DNA of 27,656 nucleotides from Candidatus Eiseniibacteriota bacterium (GTDB lineage Bacteria > Eisenbacteria > RBG-16-71-46 > CAIMUX01), in assembly GCA_020633975.1 (NCBI GenBank), contig JACKCR010000017.1, positions 1-27,656 of the forward strand, read 5' to 3'. The translations under genes were made by a program, and so were the position numbers. Numbering within the stretch: position 1 is the first letter of the stretch; each line of letters begins with the position of its first letter. Shown piece by piece: positions 14,824-23,046 of this stretch. Under the pieces are notes generated by a model. It did no database searches. It was not told where the DNA came from and saw only the letters and a list, made by a program, of their open reading frames with translations.

Positions 14824-17800
14824 TCAAGAAAAGTTGGATTGGCAGAACTCGCGCGCGGCCTCGGCGATTTGGGAGAAGGGAACCTCACGGCCACGGGCCG
14901 TGGCAGCCAGGAGACGATGGTGCCGCTCGCCGGACTCCGTGAAGCCGGAAGAGCCGTCGGTAGCGGAGACACGAGCAGGCCCGGGACCGGAGAGACCTGC
15001 TTCGCCATTGGCGTTGGCACGTGGATCTGGCGGAGCTCCAAGCGACTGCCTCGTCTCGGCCGCGCCCGCAGCGAGGAACGCGGCGAGCTCTTCGTCGCCT
15101 CGGGCCTCCGCCACCATCGCGACCGTGAGCACGAAGTGCGTCTCGAGGATATTCAGCCCCATCTCGGCAGTGATCGAGAGCCCTTCGGCCGCGGCGGCAA
15201 CGGCCTCGCCCAGGTCCTGGTGGAGGACATGGTACGCACTGAGCGTCGCAAGAGCGGAGGCGATTGCCCGTCGATGCCCGATCCGGCGAGAAACGACCAG
15301 CCCTTCCTCGATCCTCGCGCGGGCAATCGGCCAGTCGCCCCGATTCGCGGCGAGGTCCGCGAGATTGACCAGCGTCGCGGCCACTCCCTGCAGGAGCCCT
15401 TGCTCTCGTCCGATGCGGAGGCATTCCTCGTACATCGCCTCGGCTCGCGCCAAATCGCCGCTCTGTCGCACGATGTCCGCGAGTCCATTGAGCTGTCCTG
15501 CGACAGCCCGTTGATCCCCCACCCCTCGATAGAGTTCGAGCGCCAACTCGTACTCGCGTCGGGCCGTGTCCAAGTTGCCGAGACGATGCGCCATCCGGGC
15601 CCGTAGCGAATGAGTGCGTGCCTTGCCCGCGCTCCGCTCCGGAAACGCCTGCTCCGCTCGATCGAGGAGAGTCTCCGCTCCCTCCCAGTCGGCCACGTCC
15701 ATCCGAAGCATGGCCAGGTCCAAGGAGACGATGGCCAAGGTCTGAGAGTCTCCGTCGGCCTCGGCCAGGGCCCGGGCTTCGGAGTAGTGGTGCTCCGCGC
15801 CGCCCGGATCGCCCTGCACCGACGAGATCCTTCCGAGCGCGAGACGAACCTGCGCGAGCTGTGGACCGTTCCCCTCTGTCGGAACTTGACCGATCGCCTG
15901 GCTGAGCGCCGTCCTTGCGATCTCGTAATGCGCGTGGTGCTGCCAGAACCAGGAGAGTGCGAGCACGAGACGAAGTCCCATGTCCGGGTCTCCTCCGTCT
16001 CCGCACGCAAACGACGACGCTTCGAGGAGATTCTCGTGCTCAGTCTCCAGGAGATCGAGCCACCGCTTCTGATCCGGATCGTTGAGAGAGCCCGCCGCGC
16101 GTTCGGCCACTGCGAGGAAGTGCTCGAGATGAACGCGCCGCAGTCGCAACGGATCATCCAGCTCCCCGAGTTTGCCTGCTGCGAAGTCCCGGATCGTCTT
16201 CAGCATCCGGTATCGCCCCTCGTTGTCCCCTTCACGCTCTAGCTCGTAGACGACGAACGACTTCTCGACGAGCGCAGTCAGGAGTTCGAGGATGTCTCCC
16301 TGCGGGATCGCTTCGTCGGCGCAGATCTCCTCCGCCGACTCGAGGCTCCACCCGCCCGCGAATACGGAGAGACGACAGAGCAGCTGCCGCGCTTCCATGC
16401 CGAGGAGCTCGTAGCCCCAGGAGAACGTCTCACTCACCCGCCCGGCGACGGTACGGGACGTACGTTGGAGATGGCTGCGGATGGCAGACACCGACATGGC
16501 ACGAAGTCGTGCGGCCGCGAGCTCTATCCCGAGCGGCAACCCATCGAGCTGACGGCAGATCTCTTCGACGTCGGCGGCGGCAGATCCCGTTGCGCGGAAT
16601 CCGGGACGAGACTCGCGAGCACGCTGCTCGAAGAGCGCAACCGCATCTTCCCGTCCGAGAGACGGGACCATGTACGCCACTTCTCCCGGAACATCCAGCC
16701 GGCCCAAGGATGTCGCAACGACGTGAAGTGTCGGACATTCGGGAAGAAGCCTCGAGAGAAGCGCCTGGCAAGACACGGTGAGGTGCTCACACGCATCGAG
16801 GACGAGGAGGCATCGTTTGCTTTGCAAGCAATCGCGAAGACGCGTGTCGGAGACTCTTTGGCTCTCGCCCAGACCGAACGCAGCGGCCAGCGCCGTACGG
16901 AACTGATCGTCCGAACCAAGCCAGGTCAACGTCACCCAAACGACGCCATCGAGAAACTCCGTCGCGACCGACTCCGCGAGTTCGATCGCGAGACGGGTCT
17001 TCCCCATGCCCCCCGGGCCCGTCAGTGTGAGAAGGCGCGTCTCCGGAACGAGTGCAGTGAGTGCGTCCAGCTCCGCAGTTCGCCCGACGAACGAGCTGAC
17101 CGGTCGGGGAATGCGCGAGCGACCGATGTCCCGCTTCTCCCCGCTTCCGTGCGATCCGCCCAGCCCCTCAACGTGATGGATCTCCTCGAGCACCGGTACG
17201 ACGACGGTCATGTCTCGGTAGCGATCGGTGCGGTCATGGGCGAGACATGTCCGAAGGAGCGAATGGACACTCTCCGGAAGCCCCTGGGGAGTCTTCTCCC
17301 AACGGATCCGTCCCGCTTCGAGCGCCCGCACCCCGGCGAGACACTCGAACATCACGAGCCCGAACGAGTAGACGTCGGTCCGGGCGTCGACAGACCGACC
17401 CAACACCTGCTCCGGACTCATGTAGCCGATCGTGCCGGAGCGGCTGCCGTCGTCCGGGAGTTCGTCCGCATCCTTCGCGAGGCCGAAGTCGAGAACCTTG
17501 ACCGTCCCCTCCGCATCGAGCATCACATTCTGCGGCTTGAGGTCCCGATGCACGATCCCGCGCTGATGGGCCGCGGCGAGCGCTCTCGCGATCTGAACGG
17601 CGATTCCCGTCACCTGCTCGAGCGGCGCCGGACCGGACCGGTTCCGCGAGGCTAGAGTCTCTCCCTCTACCAACTCCAGGACGAGGAAGCTCTCGCCCTC
17701 CGCCGTCTGATCGAGCGAGTAGATCGTCGCGATGTTCGGATGGTTGAATCGGGCGAGGTTTCTCGCCTCTCGCAGGACTCGAGAAAGGCTCGCGCGCCCG

Positions 17801-18339
17801 AGTCGGGAACCGGACAGCATCTTGATCGCGACGAGACGATCCAACTTCGGATCGTACGCACGGTAGACGACCCCGGTACCTCCCCGGCCGAGCTCTTCCA
17901 GAATCGGATAGCGACCGATCCGCTGTGTGCCTTGGGATGTGGCCGCCGCGCCTCCGGTCACGGTCGCACCGCCGGCATCGACTCCTACTGCATCGGTCCC
18001 GCGGGCCTCCGCACCTTTGATAGATCCTCCGCCGGCGCCATGCTGCTCACGGCTATCCGCCGAGCCGGTCCGGAGACCGGTGTCGCGGGATCCGCTTCCC
18101 AGGGGATCACTGCGAAGCACGTCCTCCGAAAGCGCCACCGTGAGCCGTTCGATTCCGTTGGTCCAAGATGCCGATCGCTCGTCCGCGACCCGGTCGGCAT
18201 CGATCAACACACGAACCTCTGCTTCGAGCTCCGCGTCACCACGGCACGTGTTCGTGAGGAACGCGTCACGCTCTTCCGGTTCGACTTCGAGCGCGTCGGC
18301 GAGGATCTCCCGGACGCGGGCCCAACGTTCACGCTCCAT
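14824..18339 (-). CDS. Ser/Thr protein kinase fused to NB-ARC-type ATPase and TPR array
   Basis: The product is 1171 residues with no membrane segment. Residues 1-50 ([17 protein letters not shown]...LIDAD) form the short N-terminal module typical of kinases paired with ECF sigma factors. A Gly/Ala-rich linker leads to a Hanks-type kinase (about 141-390): GRGGTGVV loop, VAIK Lys173, HRDLKPQN Asp266, DFG Asp284 and MSPEQ. A STAND/NB-ARC-like ATPase follows, with P-loop GPGGMGKT (441-448), Walker [10 protein letters not shown] (Asp515) and an [10 protein letters not shown] segment. A long C-terminal array of TPR-like helices (about 780-1130) probably serves ligand or partner sensing. The ATG at 18339 lies inside the sigma-factor gene (11-nt overlap), with AAGGTGG upstream, pointing to translational coupling. 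It likely phosphorylates or otherwise gates the sigma factor (inference from family pairing). The C-terminal ATPase/TPR receptor could set the trigger. Confidence 0.9.
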   Translation of the reverse strand: MERERWARVREILADALEVEPEERDAFLTNTCRGDAELEAEVRVLIDADRVADERSASWTNGIERLTVALSEDVLRSDPLGSGSRDTGLRTGSADSREQHGAGGGSIKGAEARGTDAVGVDAGGATVTGGAAATSQGTQRIGRYPILEELGRGGTGVVYRAYDPKLDRLVAIKMLSGSRLGRASLSRVLREARNLARFNHPNIATIYSLDQTAEGESFLVLELVEGETLASRNRSGPAPLEQVTGIAVQIARALAAAHQRGIVHRDLKPQNVMLDAEGTVKVLDFGLAKDADELPDDGSRSGTIGYMSPEQVLGRSVDARTDVYSFGLVMFECLAGVRALEAGRIRWEKTPQGLPESVHSLLRTCLAHDRTDRYRDMTVVVPVLEEIHHVEGLGGSHGSGEKRDIGRSRIPRPVSSFVGRTAELDALTALVPETRLLTLTGPGGMGKTRLAIELAESVATEFLDGVVWVTLTWLGSDDQFRTALAAAFGLGESQRVSDTRLRDCLQSKRCLLVLDACEHLTVSCQALLSRLLPECPTLHVVATSLGRLDVPGEVAYMVPSLGREDAVALFEQRARESRPGFRATGSAAADVEEICRQLDGLPLGIELAAARLRAMSVSAIRSHLQRTSRTVAGRVSETFSWGYELLGMEARQLLCRLSVFAGGWSLESAEEICADEAIPQGDILELLTALVEKSFVVYELEREGDNEGRYRMLKTIRDFAAGKLGELDDPLRLRRVHLEHFLAVAERAAGSLNDPDQKRWLDLLETEHENLLEASSFACGDGGDPDMGLRLVLALSWFWQHHAHYEIARTALSQAIGQVPTEGNGPQLAQVRLALGRISSVQGDPGGAEHHYSEARALAEADGDSQTLAIVSLDLAMLRMDVADWEGAETLLDRAEQAFPERSAGKARTHSLRARMAHRLGNLDTARREYELALELYRGVGDQRAVAGQLNGLADIVRQSGDLARAEAMYEECLRIGREQGLLQGVAATLVNLADLAANRGDWPIARARIEEGLVVSRRIGHRRAIASALATLSAYHVLHQDLGEAVAAAAEGLSITAEMGLNILETHFVLTVAMVAEARGDEELAAFLAAGAAETRQSLGAPPDPRANANGEAGLSGPGPARVSATDGSSGFTESGERHHRLLAATARGREVPFSQIAEAAREFCQSNFS

Positions 18340-18946
18340 CGGAACCACCTTCACTCTCGGGGTTGCGGGTCGCCTCCTCCACTGCGCACACGAGCCACGC
18401 CCGCGCGACGTTCCAGTCACGCTTGACCGTGGCGGGCGAGGTCCCGAGCGTCTCTCCGACTTCCTCGATCGAGAGCCCAGCGAAGACCCGCAACTCGAAC
18501 GTGTCCGCAGCCCGAGCGTCGATCTCGCGCAGCCGCCGGAGTGCGTCGTCCAGTGCGACGAGTTCCTCTAGGTCGCCGTCCACCGGGACCTGCGCTTCTT
18601 CCAGGGGAAGGGGACGCAGGCCTCCACCTCGCTTGATCCGCTTCCTCTTTCGGGCGTGCTCGATCAGGAGCCGGCGCATCGCTTGGGCCACCGTCGCGTA
18701 GAACTGAGTACGGTCAGTCCAACCGATCCCGTGGGCCCGCGAGAGGCGCAGGTACGCCTCGTGGACGAGTTCGGTCGGGCGGAGGGAGTGGCCGGTCGCC
18801 TCGTCGGCGAGCTGCTTCCGGGCGATCGTCCGAAGTTCGTCGTAGACCAACGAGAAGAGTCGACGAGAGGCCAACTCCTCGGCGGTCTTGGGCATGCGGA
18901 ATGCCGGGACTCGATCCGGGGCGTCGGAATCCTGACCGTTGGCCAT
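18329..18946 (-). CDS. ECF-type RNA polymerase sigma factor (kinase-associated group)
   Basis: The product is 205 residues. Region 2 is seen in RRLFSLVYDELRTIARKQLA and HSLRPTELVHEAYLRL, with TQFYATVAQAMRRLLIEHAR after it. Region 4 ends in the helix-turn-helix GLSIEEVGETLGTSPATVKR followed by DWNVARAWL. This wording fits the TIGR02999-like ECF group found with large Ser/Thr kinases in Planctomycetes, Acidobacteria and Gemmatimonadetes; no anti-sigma gene is adjacent. The ATG at 18946 follows a purine-rich GAGAGAGAG site; an internal ATG at 18895 would still keep region 2. The last 11 nt overlap the kinase gene, so the kinase is the likely regulator. It is divergent from the cytochrome gene at 19190, which could be a target (speculative). 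Confidence 0.9.
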   Translation of the reverse strand: MANGQDSDAPDRVPAFRMPKTAEELASRRLFSLVYDELRTIARKQLADEATGHSLRPTELVHEAYLRLSRAHGIGWTDRTQFYATVAQAMRRLLIEHARKRKRIKRGGGLRPLPLEEAQVPVDGDLEELVALDDALRRLREIDARAADTFELRVFAGLSIEEVGETLGTSPATVKRDWNVARAWLVCAVEEATRNPESEGGSDGA

Positions 18947-19139
18947 ACTCTCTCTCTGGATTGGACGACCGCGCAGGAATGGGGGGTGGACGCGGTCGAC
19001 GTGCGATACCTCATTCTGCCCCGCCCGATGGGTCTGGATCAACGACGGACTCCGCCACCTTCGCACTGGGTAAAGTCACCCACCGGCGTCTCGTCCATCG
19101 GCGCTCCGGTCCGGACCGCCCCACGGGCCGAGGACGTGC

Positions 19140-19145
19140 TATCCT
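19140..19145 (+). promoter_or_regulatory. -10-like element upstream of the cytochrome gene
   Basis: TATCCT at 19140-19145 would start transcription near 19152 and leave a leader of about 38 nt with a GGAG near 19178. No -35 hexamer is evident at the right distance, so this is tentative. The 243-bp region is shared with the divergent sigma-factor gene. Confidence 0.25.
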
Positions 19146-19189
19146 CTTCCTACTGATTTCCCGCCAGAACCATAGATGGAGACCTCGAC

Positions 19190-21934
19190 ATGACCGCGAA
19201 CCCGATCGTTCGCGCCGTGACCTACACCGCGTTGGGTCCGGCCCTACTCTTCGCCACCGCGGCCCAAGCCCTGGACGGACCTCAGTTCGAATCTCCGCCC
19301 GTCCACCCTGTCGAACTCTCCGAAGACGGCTCCCGGCTCTATGCCGTCCACCAAGCGGATCACCGGCTCCTGGTGTTCGATCTGACCGAAGGCGTGCCCG
19401 AACGGATCGCAGAAGTACTCGTCGGTCTCGAGCCGATCTCGGTGAGAGAGCGAGTCGACGGCGAGGTCTGGGTCGTCAACCATCTCTCGGACTCGATCTC
19501 GATTCTCGACATGGAGAGCGGGCAGATCGTGCGGACTCTCGTCGTCGGCGACGAACCAACCGACGTCGTCTTCGCTGGAGAGCCCGAGCGCGCGTTCGTC
19601 TGCGTCTCCCAAGAGAATCTCGTTCGCGTTTACGACCCGGCTGATCTAGACGCGGAACCGACGATCGTTCCTCTCGCAATGGAAGAGCCGCTCGCGCTCG
19701 GCGTGTCACCTGATCAGAAGACTGTTTGGGTAGCCGCGATGAACAGCGGGAATCAGACCACCATCGTCGACCACGACGACGTGATCGATGGCGGGGGCCC
19801 GCCACCGTCCAACCCGCCGATCCGCCCCGACCTTCCGAACCCGCCCGCAACCGGACTCATCGTCTCGTACGACGGGACGGCGTGGGTGGACGAGACAGGT
19901 CGGTCCTGGAGTGAGTACATCCCGTACACACTCCTCGATTACGACGTCGTCGGGATCGATACGCGGGACTACACGAGCCCGAACGTCTTCCACGAAGTCG
20001 GTACCACCCTCTTCGGACTCGCGGTCGGACCCGACGGCCGGATCTACGTCTCGAACCAGGAGGCGTTCAACGAAGTCCGCTTCGAGCAGAATGTGAAGGC
20101 GCAGTTCGTCCAGAACCGAGTGACGGTCGTCGACCCTGCCTCGAACTCCGTCCTGCCCCGGCACCTCAACGAGCACATCGACTACGACGTCCCACAGGGC
20201 TCGGACGCGGAGCGGGCCCTCAGCCTCTCCATCCCAACCTCTCTTGCAGTCGCAAGCACGGGTGAGGTGTACGTCGCCGCGTTCGGCTCGGCCAAGATCG
20301 GCGTACTCGGGTCGGACGGAAGCCTGCTCCGGAGGATCGACGTGGGTGACGGCCCTTGCGGTCTCGCCCTCGACGAAGCTCGCGGAAAGCTCTACGTCGT
20401 CCGCCGGATCCCAGGAGCGCTCGATGTCGTGGACCTGAGCGACGACTCCGTACTGACGTTGTCGCTCGGCTTCGATCCGACTCCCGAAGTCATCCACGCT
20501 GGCAGGAAGATGTTCTACGACGGTAGAGGCACGTCCGCTCACGGGGACCTGTCCTGCGCTTCCTGCCACGTGTTCGGCGGTACGGATCATCTCGCCTGGG
20601 ACCTCGGCGACCCCGAAGGGGACCTGACCTATAGCCAGTCCGGAAACGAGTTCCACCCGATGAAGGGACCGCTCATGACGCAGTCCCTCCAGAGCCTGAC
20701 CGAAACGACTCCGTTCCACTGGCGAGGCGATCGGCCCCAGCTCATCGACTTCAACGGTGCGTTCGTTTCGCTCATGGGACGAGAAGGCCAGCTCTTCGAC
20801 TACGAGTTCGCCGACCTCGAGTCGTTCATCTTCTCGCTCGCCTATCCTCCCAACCCGTACCGGAACCTCGATGGCAGCCTCTCGGATGGGAACGGCGGTC
20901 CGAGCGCCGAGAAGGGCTCGTTCTTGTTCCAGTTCGGCGGACTGTTCGGCGGGATCGAGTGCACCGGATGCCACACGCTCCCCCACGGACAGAACGGGGT
21001 GATCATTCCCGCGATGATCTTCAATGGTGAGCAGGACCTCGACGTACCGCAGCTCCAGAATCTCTACGAGAAGCGCGGGTTCGACGAGCACGCGACGCAA
21101 AACGTCCGCGGATTCGGGTACACCCACGACGGAGCCATGGGGAGCATCGACGAGTTCCTCGACGCGCCTCGGTTCAACTTCGAGCGGCCCGAGGATCGAC
21201 TGGACGTGATCGCGTACCTCATGCAGTTCGACACCGGAGTCCACGCTGCCGTCGGCGCGCAGTGGACGATGGACGGGACGAACGAAACCGAAGGGATCAC
21301 CAGACTGGAGACGATCATCGACGCGTCCCTCGTCGGTCCGATCGGCGTGATCGCGAAGGGCCGGGACGGAAGCGGCGACGCCCGCGGCTGGACGCTCGAA
21401 TCCGGATTCTGGAGGCCCGACCGGGAGAGCGAGGAAACGATGTCGCTGAGCGAACTCCTCGCGCTCGCTGGCCCGGGCCACGAACTCACGTTCACCGCCG
21501 TCTACCCCGGCACGGAACGTCGCCTCGGCATCGATCGCGACCTCGACGGCTACTTGGATCGTGATGAGATCGACATGGGAACCGACCCTGGAGACCCAGA
21601 GGACCCAGGCGCCGGCCCCTCTCCCTCCGGACTCGAGGACGGTGGTCTAGAGATCGCCGGTCGTCTCGAGTTCGAGCCGATCTGGCCGAACCCCGCCCGT
21701 GGCGCGGCGCGCATCGCGTACACCGTACCGGCTCCGAACTCCGTCTCGATCGACATCCACGACGTCATGGGCCGGAGGCTGCGCAGCGAGTCGTTCGATT
21801 CCCCGGCCGGCCGCCACGAGTTCGTCTGGGATCTCCATGGAGACGACCGCGAGCTCGTTCCGTCGGGACTCTACTTCGTTCGAGTCACGGCAGGCGGCTC
21901 TCAGAAGACACAGAGGGTCGTGGTCGGACGGTAG
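19190..21934 (+). CDS. Secreted beta-propeller/di-heme cytochrome c protein with FlgD-like C-terminal domain
   Basis: The product is 914 residues. A signal peptide (LGPALLFATAAQA, cleavage near residue 28) is followed by YVTN/NHL-type propeller blades to about residue 430, with repeated DGxxWVVNH- and GEVYVAAFGSAKIGVL-like strands. A MauG/cytochrome c peroxidase-like part carries two haem c sites: CASCH (Cys456-His460) and CTGCH (Cys591-His595), plus HPMKGPLMTQSLQ and FHWRGDRP. Residues 782-794 (DRDLDGYLDRDE) resemble a calcium-binding EF-hand or thrombospondin-3 loop. The end (about 825-914: PIWPNPARG...SGLYFVRVTAGG...RVVVGR) is a FlgD-Ig/sorting-type domain that in FCB bacteria marks export to the surface. 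The likely role is extracytoplasmic redox chemistry or electron transfer; the substrate is unknown. The ATG at 19190 has GGAG about 9 nt upstream. Confidence 0.9.
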   Translation: MTANPIVRAVTYTALGPALLFATAAQALDGPQFESPPVHPVELSEDGSRLYAVHQADHRLLVFDLTEGVPERIAEVLVGLEPISVRERVDGEVWVVNHLSDSISILDMESGQIVRTLVVGDEPTDVVFAGEPERAFVCVSQENLVRVYDPADLDAEPTIVPLAMEEPLALGVSPDQKTVWVAAMNSGNQTTIVDHDDVIDGGGPPPSNPPIRPDLPNPPATGLIVSYDGTAWVDETGRSWSEYIPYTLLDYDVVGIDTRDYTSPNVFHEVGTTLFGLAVGPDGRIYVSNQEAFNEVRFEQNVKAQFVQNRVTVVDPASNSVLPRHLNEHIDYDVPQGSDAERALSLSIPTSLAVASTGEVYVAAFGSAKIGVLGSDGSLLRRIDVGDGPCGLALDEARGKLYVVRRIPGALDVVDLSDDSVLTLSLGFDPTPEVIHAGRKMFYDGRGTSAHGDLSCASCHVFGGTDHLAWDLGDPEGDLTYSQSGNEFHPMKGPLMTQSLQSLTETTPFHWRGDRPQLIDFNGAFVSLMGREGQLFDYEFADLESFIFSLAYPPNPYRNLDGSLSDGNGGPSAEKGSFLFQFGGLFGGIECTGCHTLPHGQNGVIIPAMIFNGEQDLDVPQLQNLYEKRGFDEHATQNVRGFGYTHDGAMGSIDEFLDAPRFNFERPEDRLDVIAYLMQFDTGVHAAVGAQWTMDGTNETEGITRLETIIDASLVGPIGVIAKGRDGSGDARGWTLESGFWRPDRESEETMSLSELLALAGPGHELTFTAVYPGTERRLGIDRDLDGYLDRDEIDMGTDPGDPEDPGAGPSPSGLEDGGLEIAGRLEFEPIWPNPARGAARIAYTVPAPNSVSIDIHDVMGRRLRSESFDSPAGRHEFVWDLHGDDRELVPSGLYFVRVTAGGSQKTQRVVVGR

Positions 21935-21951
21935 TCGCAGGTGACGGATCG

Positions 21952-21969
21952 GGACCGACTCGACGGTCC
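21952..21969 (+). terminator. Stem-loop after the cytochrome gene
   Basis: GGACCG (21952-21957), loop ACTCGA, CGGTCC (21964-21969): a perfect 6-bp stem beginning 17 nt after the stop. No T-run follows. It separates the cytochrome gene from the AraC-type regulator. Confidence 0.4.
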
Positions 21970-22099
21970 GTGAGCGCCTCGGGGTCTAGCCGCTCCGGGG
22001 CGCAGTCGCTTCGAGGCACTTCCCCTCGTGGCGAGATCCTCCCAGCCCCCGCGTCGTGCAAAGAGCAAGAACGGCAAAGGTTCAACGCCGGCGAGTGCG

Positions 22100-22105
22100 T
22101 ATCCT
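22100..22105 (+). promoter_or_regulatory. -10-like element next to the regulator start
   Basis: TATCCT (22100-22105) ends 6 nt before the ATG at 22112, and no Shine-Dalgarno sequence precedes the ATG. The layout again suggests a leaderless mRNA, as for the genes starting at 2024 and 4309. No clear -35 was found. Confidence 0.35.
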
Positions 22106-22111
22106 GCTCGC

Positions 22112-22987
22112 ATGAGTGATGGATACGAACCGATCCGGCGGGCTCTCGCCCACATCGAAGGGAACCTGGACGACCCCGCGCTCAACCTCGCGGAGATCGC
22201 CCGGGAGGCCTGCCTTTCCCCCTGGCACTTCCACCGAGTGTTCACCGGAACGGTCGGAGAGACTCCGATCACCTACGTTCGGAAGCGCAGACTCAGCGAG
22301 GGCGCGAAGAAGCTCAAGCGAGAGACGTCCACTGTCCTCGACATCGCACTAGCGTGCGGCTTCGACTCCCAAGCCGCGTTCACCCGAGCATTCCGAGCGC
22401 ACTACGGAGTCCCTCCCGTCACGTTTCGCCGAGACGTCCATCTGACCATCAATCGAGTCTACGAACCGATCGACGCGGCCAACCTGAGGCCGAGAGGAGC
22501 CGTGATGGAACCCAAGATGATCGAGAAGCCGGCGTTCACCGTGGTCGGCCTGGCCAAGGAGTTCACGCCCGAGACGACGAAGGAGATCCCTCAACTCTGG
22601 ACCGAGTTCGGACCTCGAATCGGAAGTATCCCGGGACAAAAGGGATTCCACTGCTTCGGAATGTGTGTCGAGGCGGAGAAGGTCGTGGATGGGCAGCCCT
22701 GCTTCACGTACGCAGCTTGCGTCGAAGTCGATCCCGATGCCGAAGTTCCCGATGGACTCGCCAAGTTCCAGGTGCCGGCGGCACGATACGCAGTCTTCAC
22801 GTTCGACGACCACATCTCGCGGATCAGCGGGTTCATCGATCGCATCTTCGGGGAGTGGTTTCCGGCAACGGGACTCACTCGCGCTACCGGCCCGGACTTC
22901 GAGTACTACGATCATCGCTGGAACCCGCAGACGGGCACCGGCGAAGTCGACTACTACATCCCCGTCGAACTCTTGCAGGACGCTTAG
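22112..22987 (+). CDS. AraC-family regulator with GyrI-like effector domain
   Basis: The product is a 291-residue cytoplasmic transcription factor. The DNA-binding domain is N-terminal (about residues 5-105), with both AraC helix-turn-helices: LNLAEIAREACLSPWHFHRVF and VLDIALACGFDSQAAFTRAF, followed by the GVPPVTFR signature. From about residue 130 (MEPKMIEKPAFTVVGL) to the end runs a GyrI-like/effector-binding domain with the conserved EVDYYIPV ending. This order is that of Rob-like regulators, which bind small hydrophobic or cationic molecules and control efflux or stress genes; the ligand here is unknown. The ATG at 22112 is chosen because homologous sequence starts there and a -10-like box lies just before it; a longer frame from 22028 adds a lysine/arginine-rich leader. 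It converges with the histidine kinase gene, 59 bp apart. Confidence 0.9.
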   Translation: MSDGYEPIRRALAHIEGNLDDPALNLAEIAREACLSPWHFHRVFTGTVGETPITYVRKRRLSEGAKKLKRETSTVLDIALACGFDSQAAFTRAFRAHYGVPPVTFRRDVHLTINRVYEPIDAANLRPRGAVMEPKMIEKPAFTVVGLAKEFTPETTKEIPQLWTEFGPRIGSIPGQKGFHCFGMCVEAEKVVDGQPCFTYAACVEVDPDAEVPDGLAKFQVPAARYAVFTFDDHISRISGFIDRIFGEWFPATGLTRATGPDFEYYDHRWNPQTGTGEVDYYIPVELLQDA

Positions 22988-23046
22988 GCAAAGAGCGTTC
23001 GATCAACTCGGCCGCCGCGCCGTGGGCTCGGATCCTCTCGGACGCT

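Noticed and set aside
19176-19193. A 5-codon mini-ORF (ATG GAG ACC TCG ACA TGA) overlapping the cytochrome start as ATGA
   Set aside because: Its GGAG is simply the ribosome site of the cytochrome gene; nothing else supports a functional leader peptide.
19706-21481. A 591-codon open frame on the reverse strand opposite the cytochrome gene
   Set aside because: Its composition (Arg, Val, Glu, Asp rich, no domains) is that of a high-GC shadow, while the forward frame has a signal peptide, CxxCH sites and a FlgD-like end.
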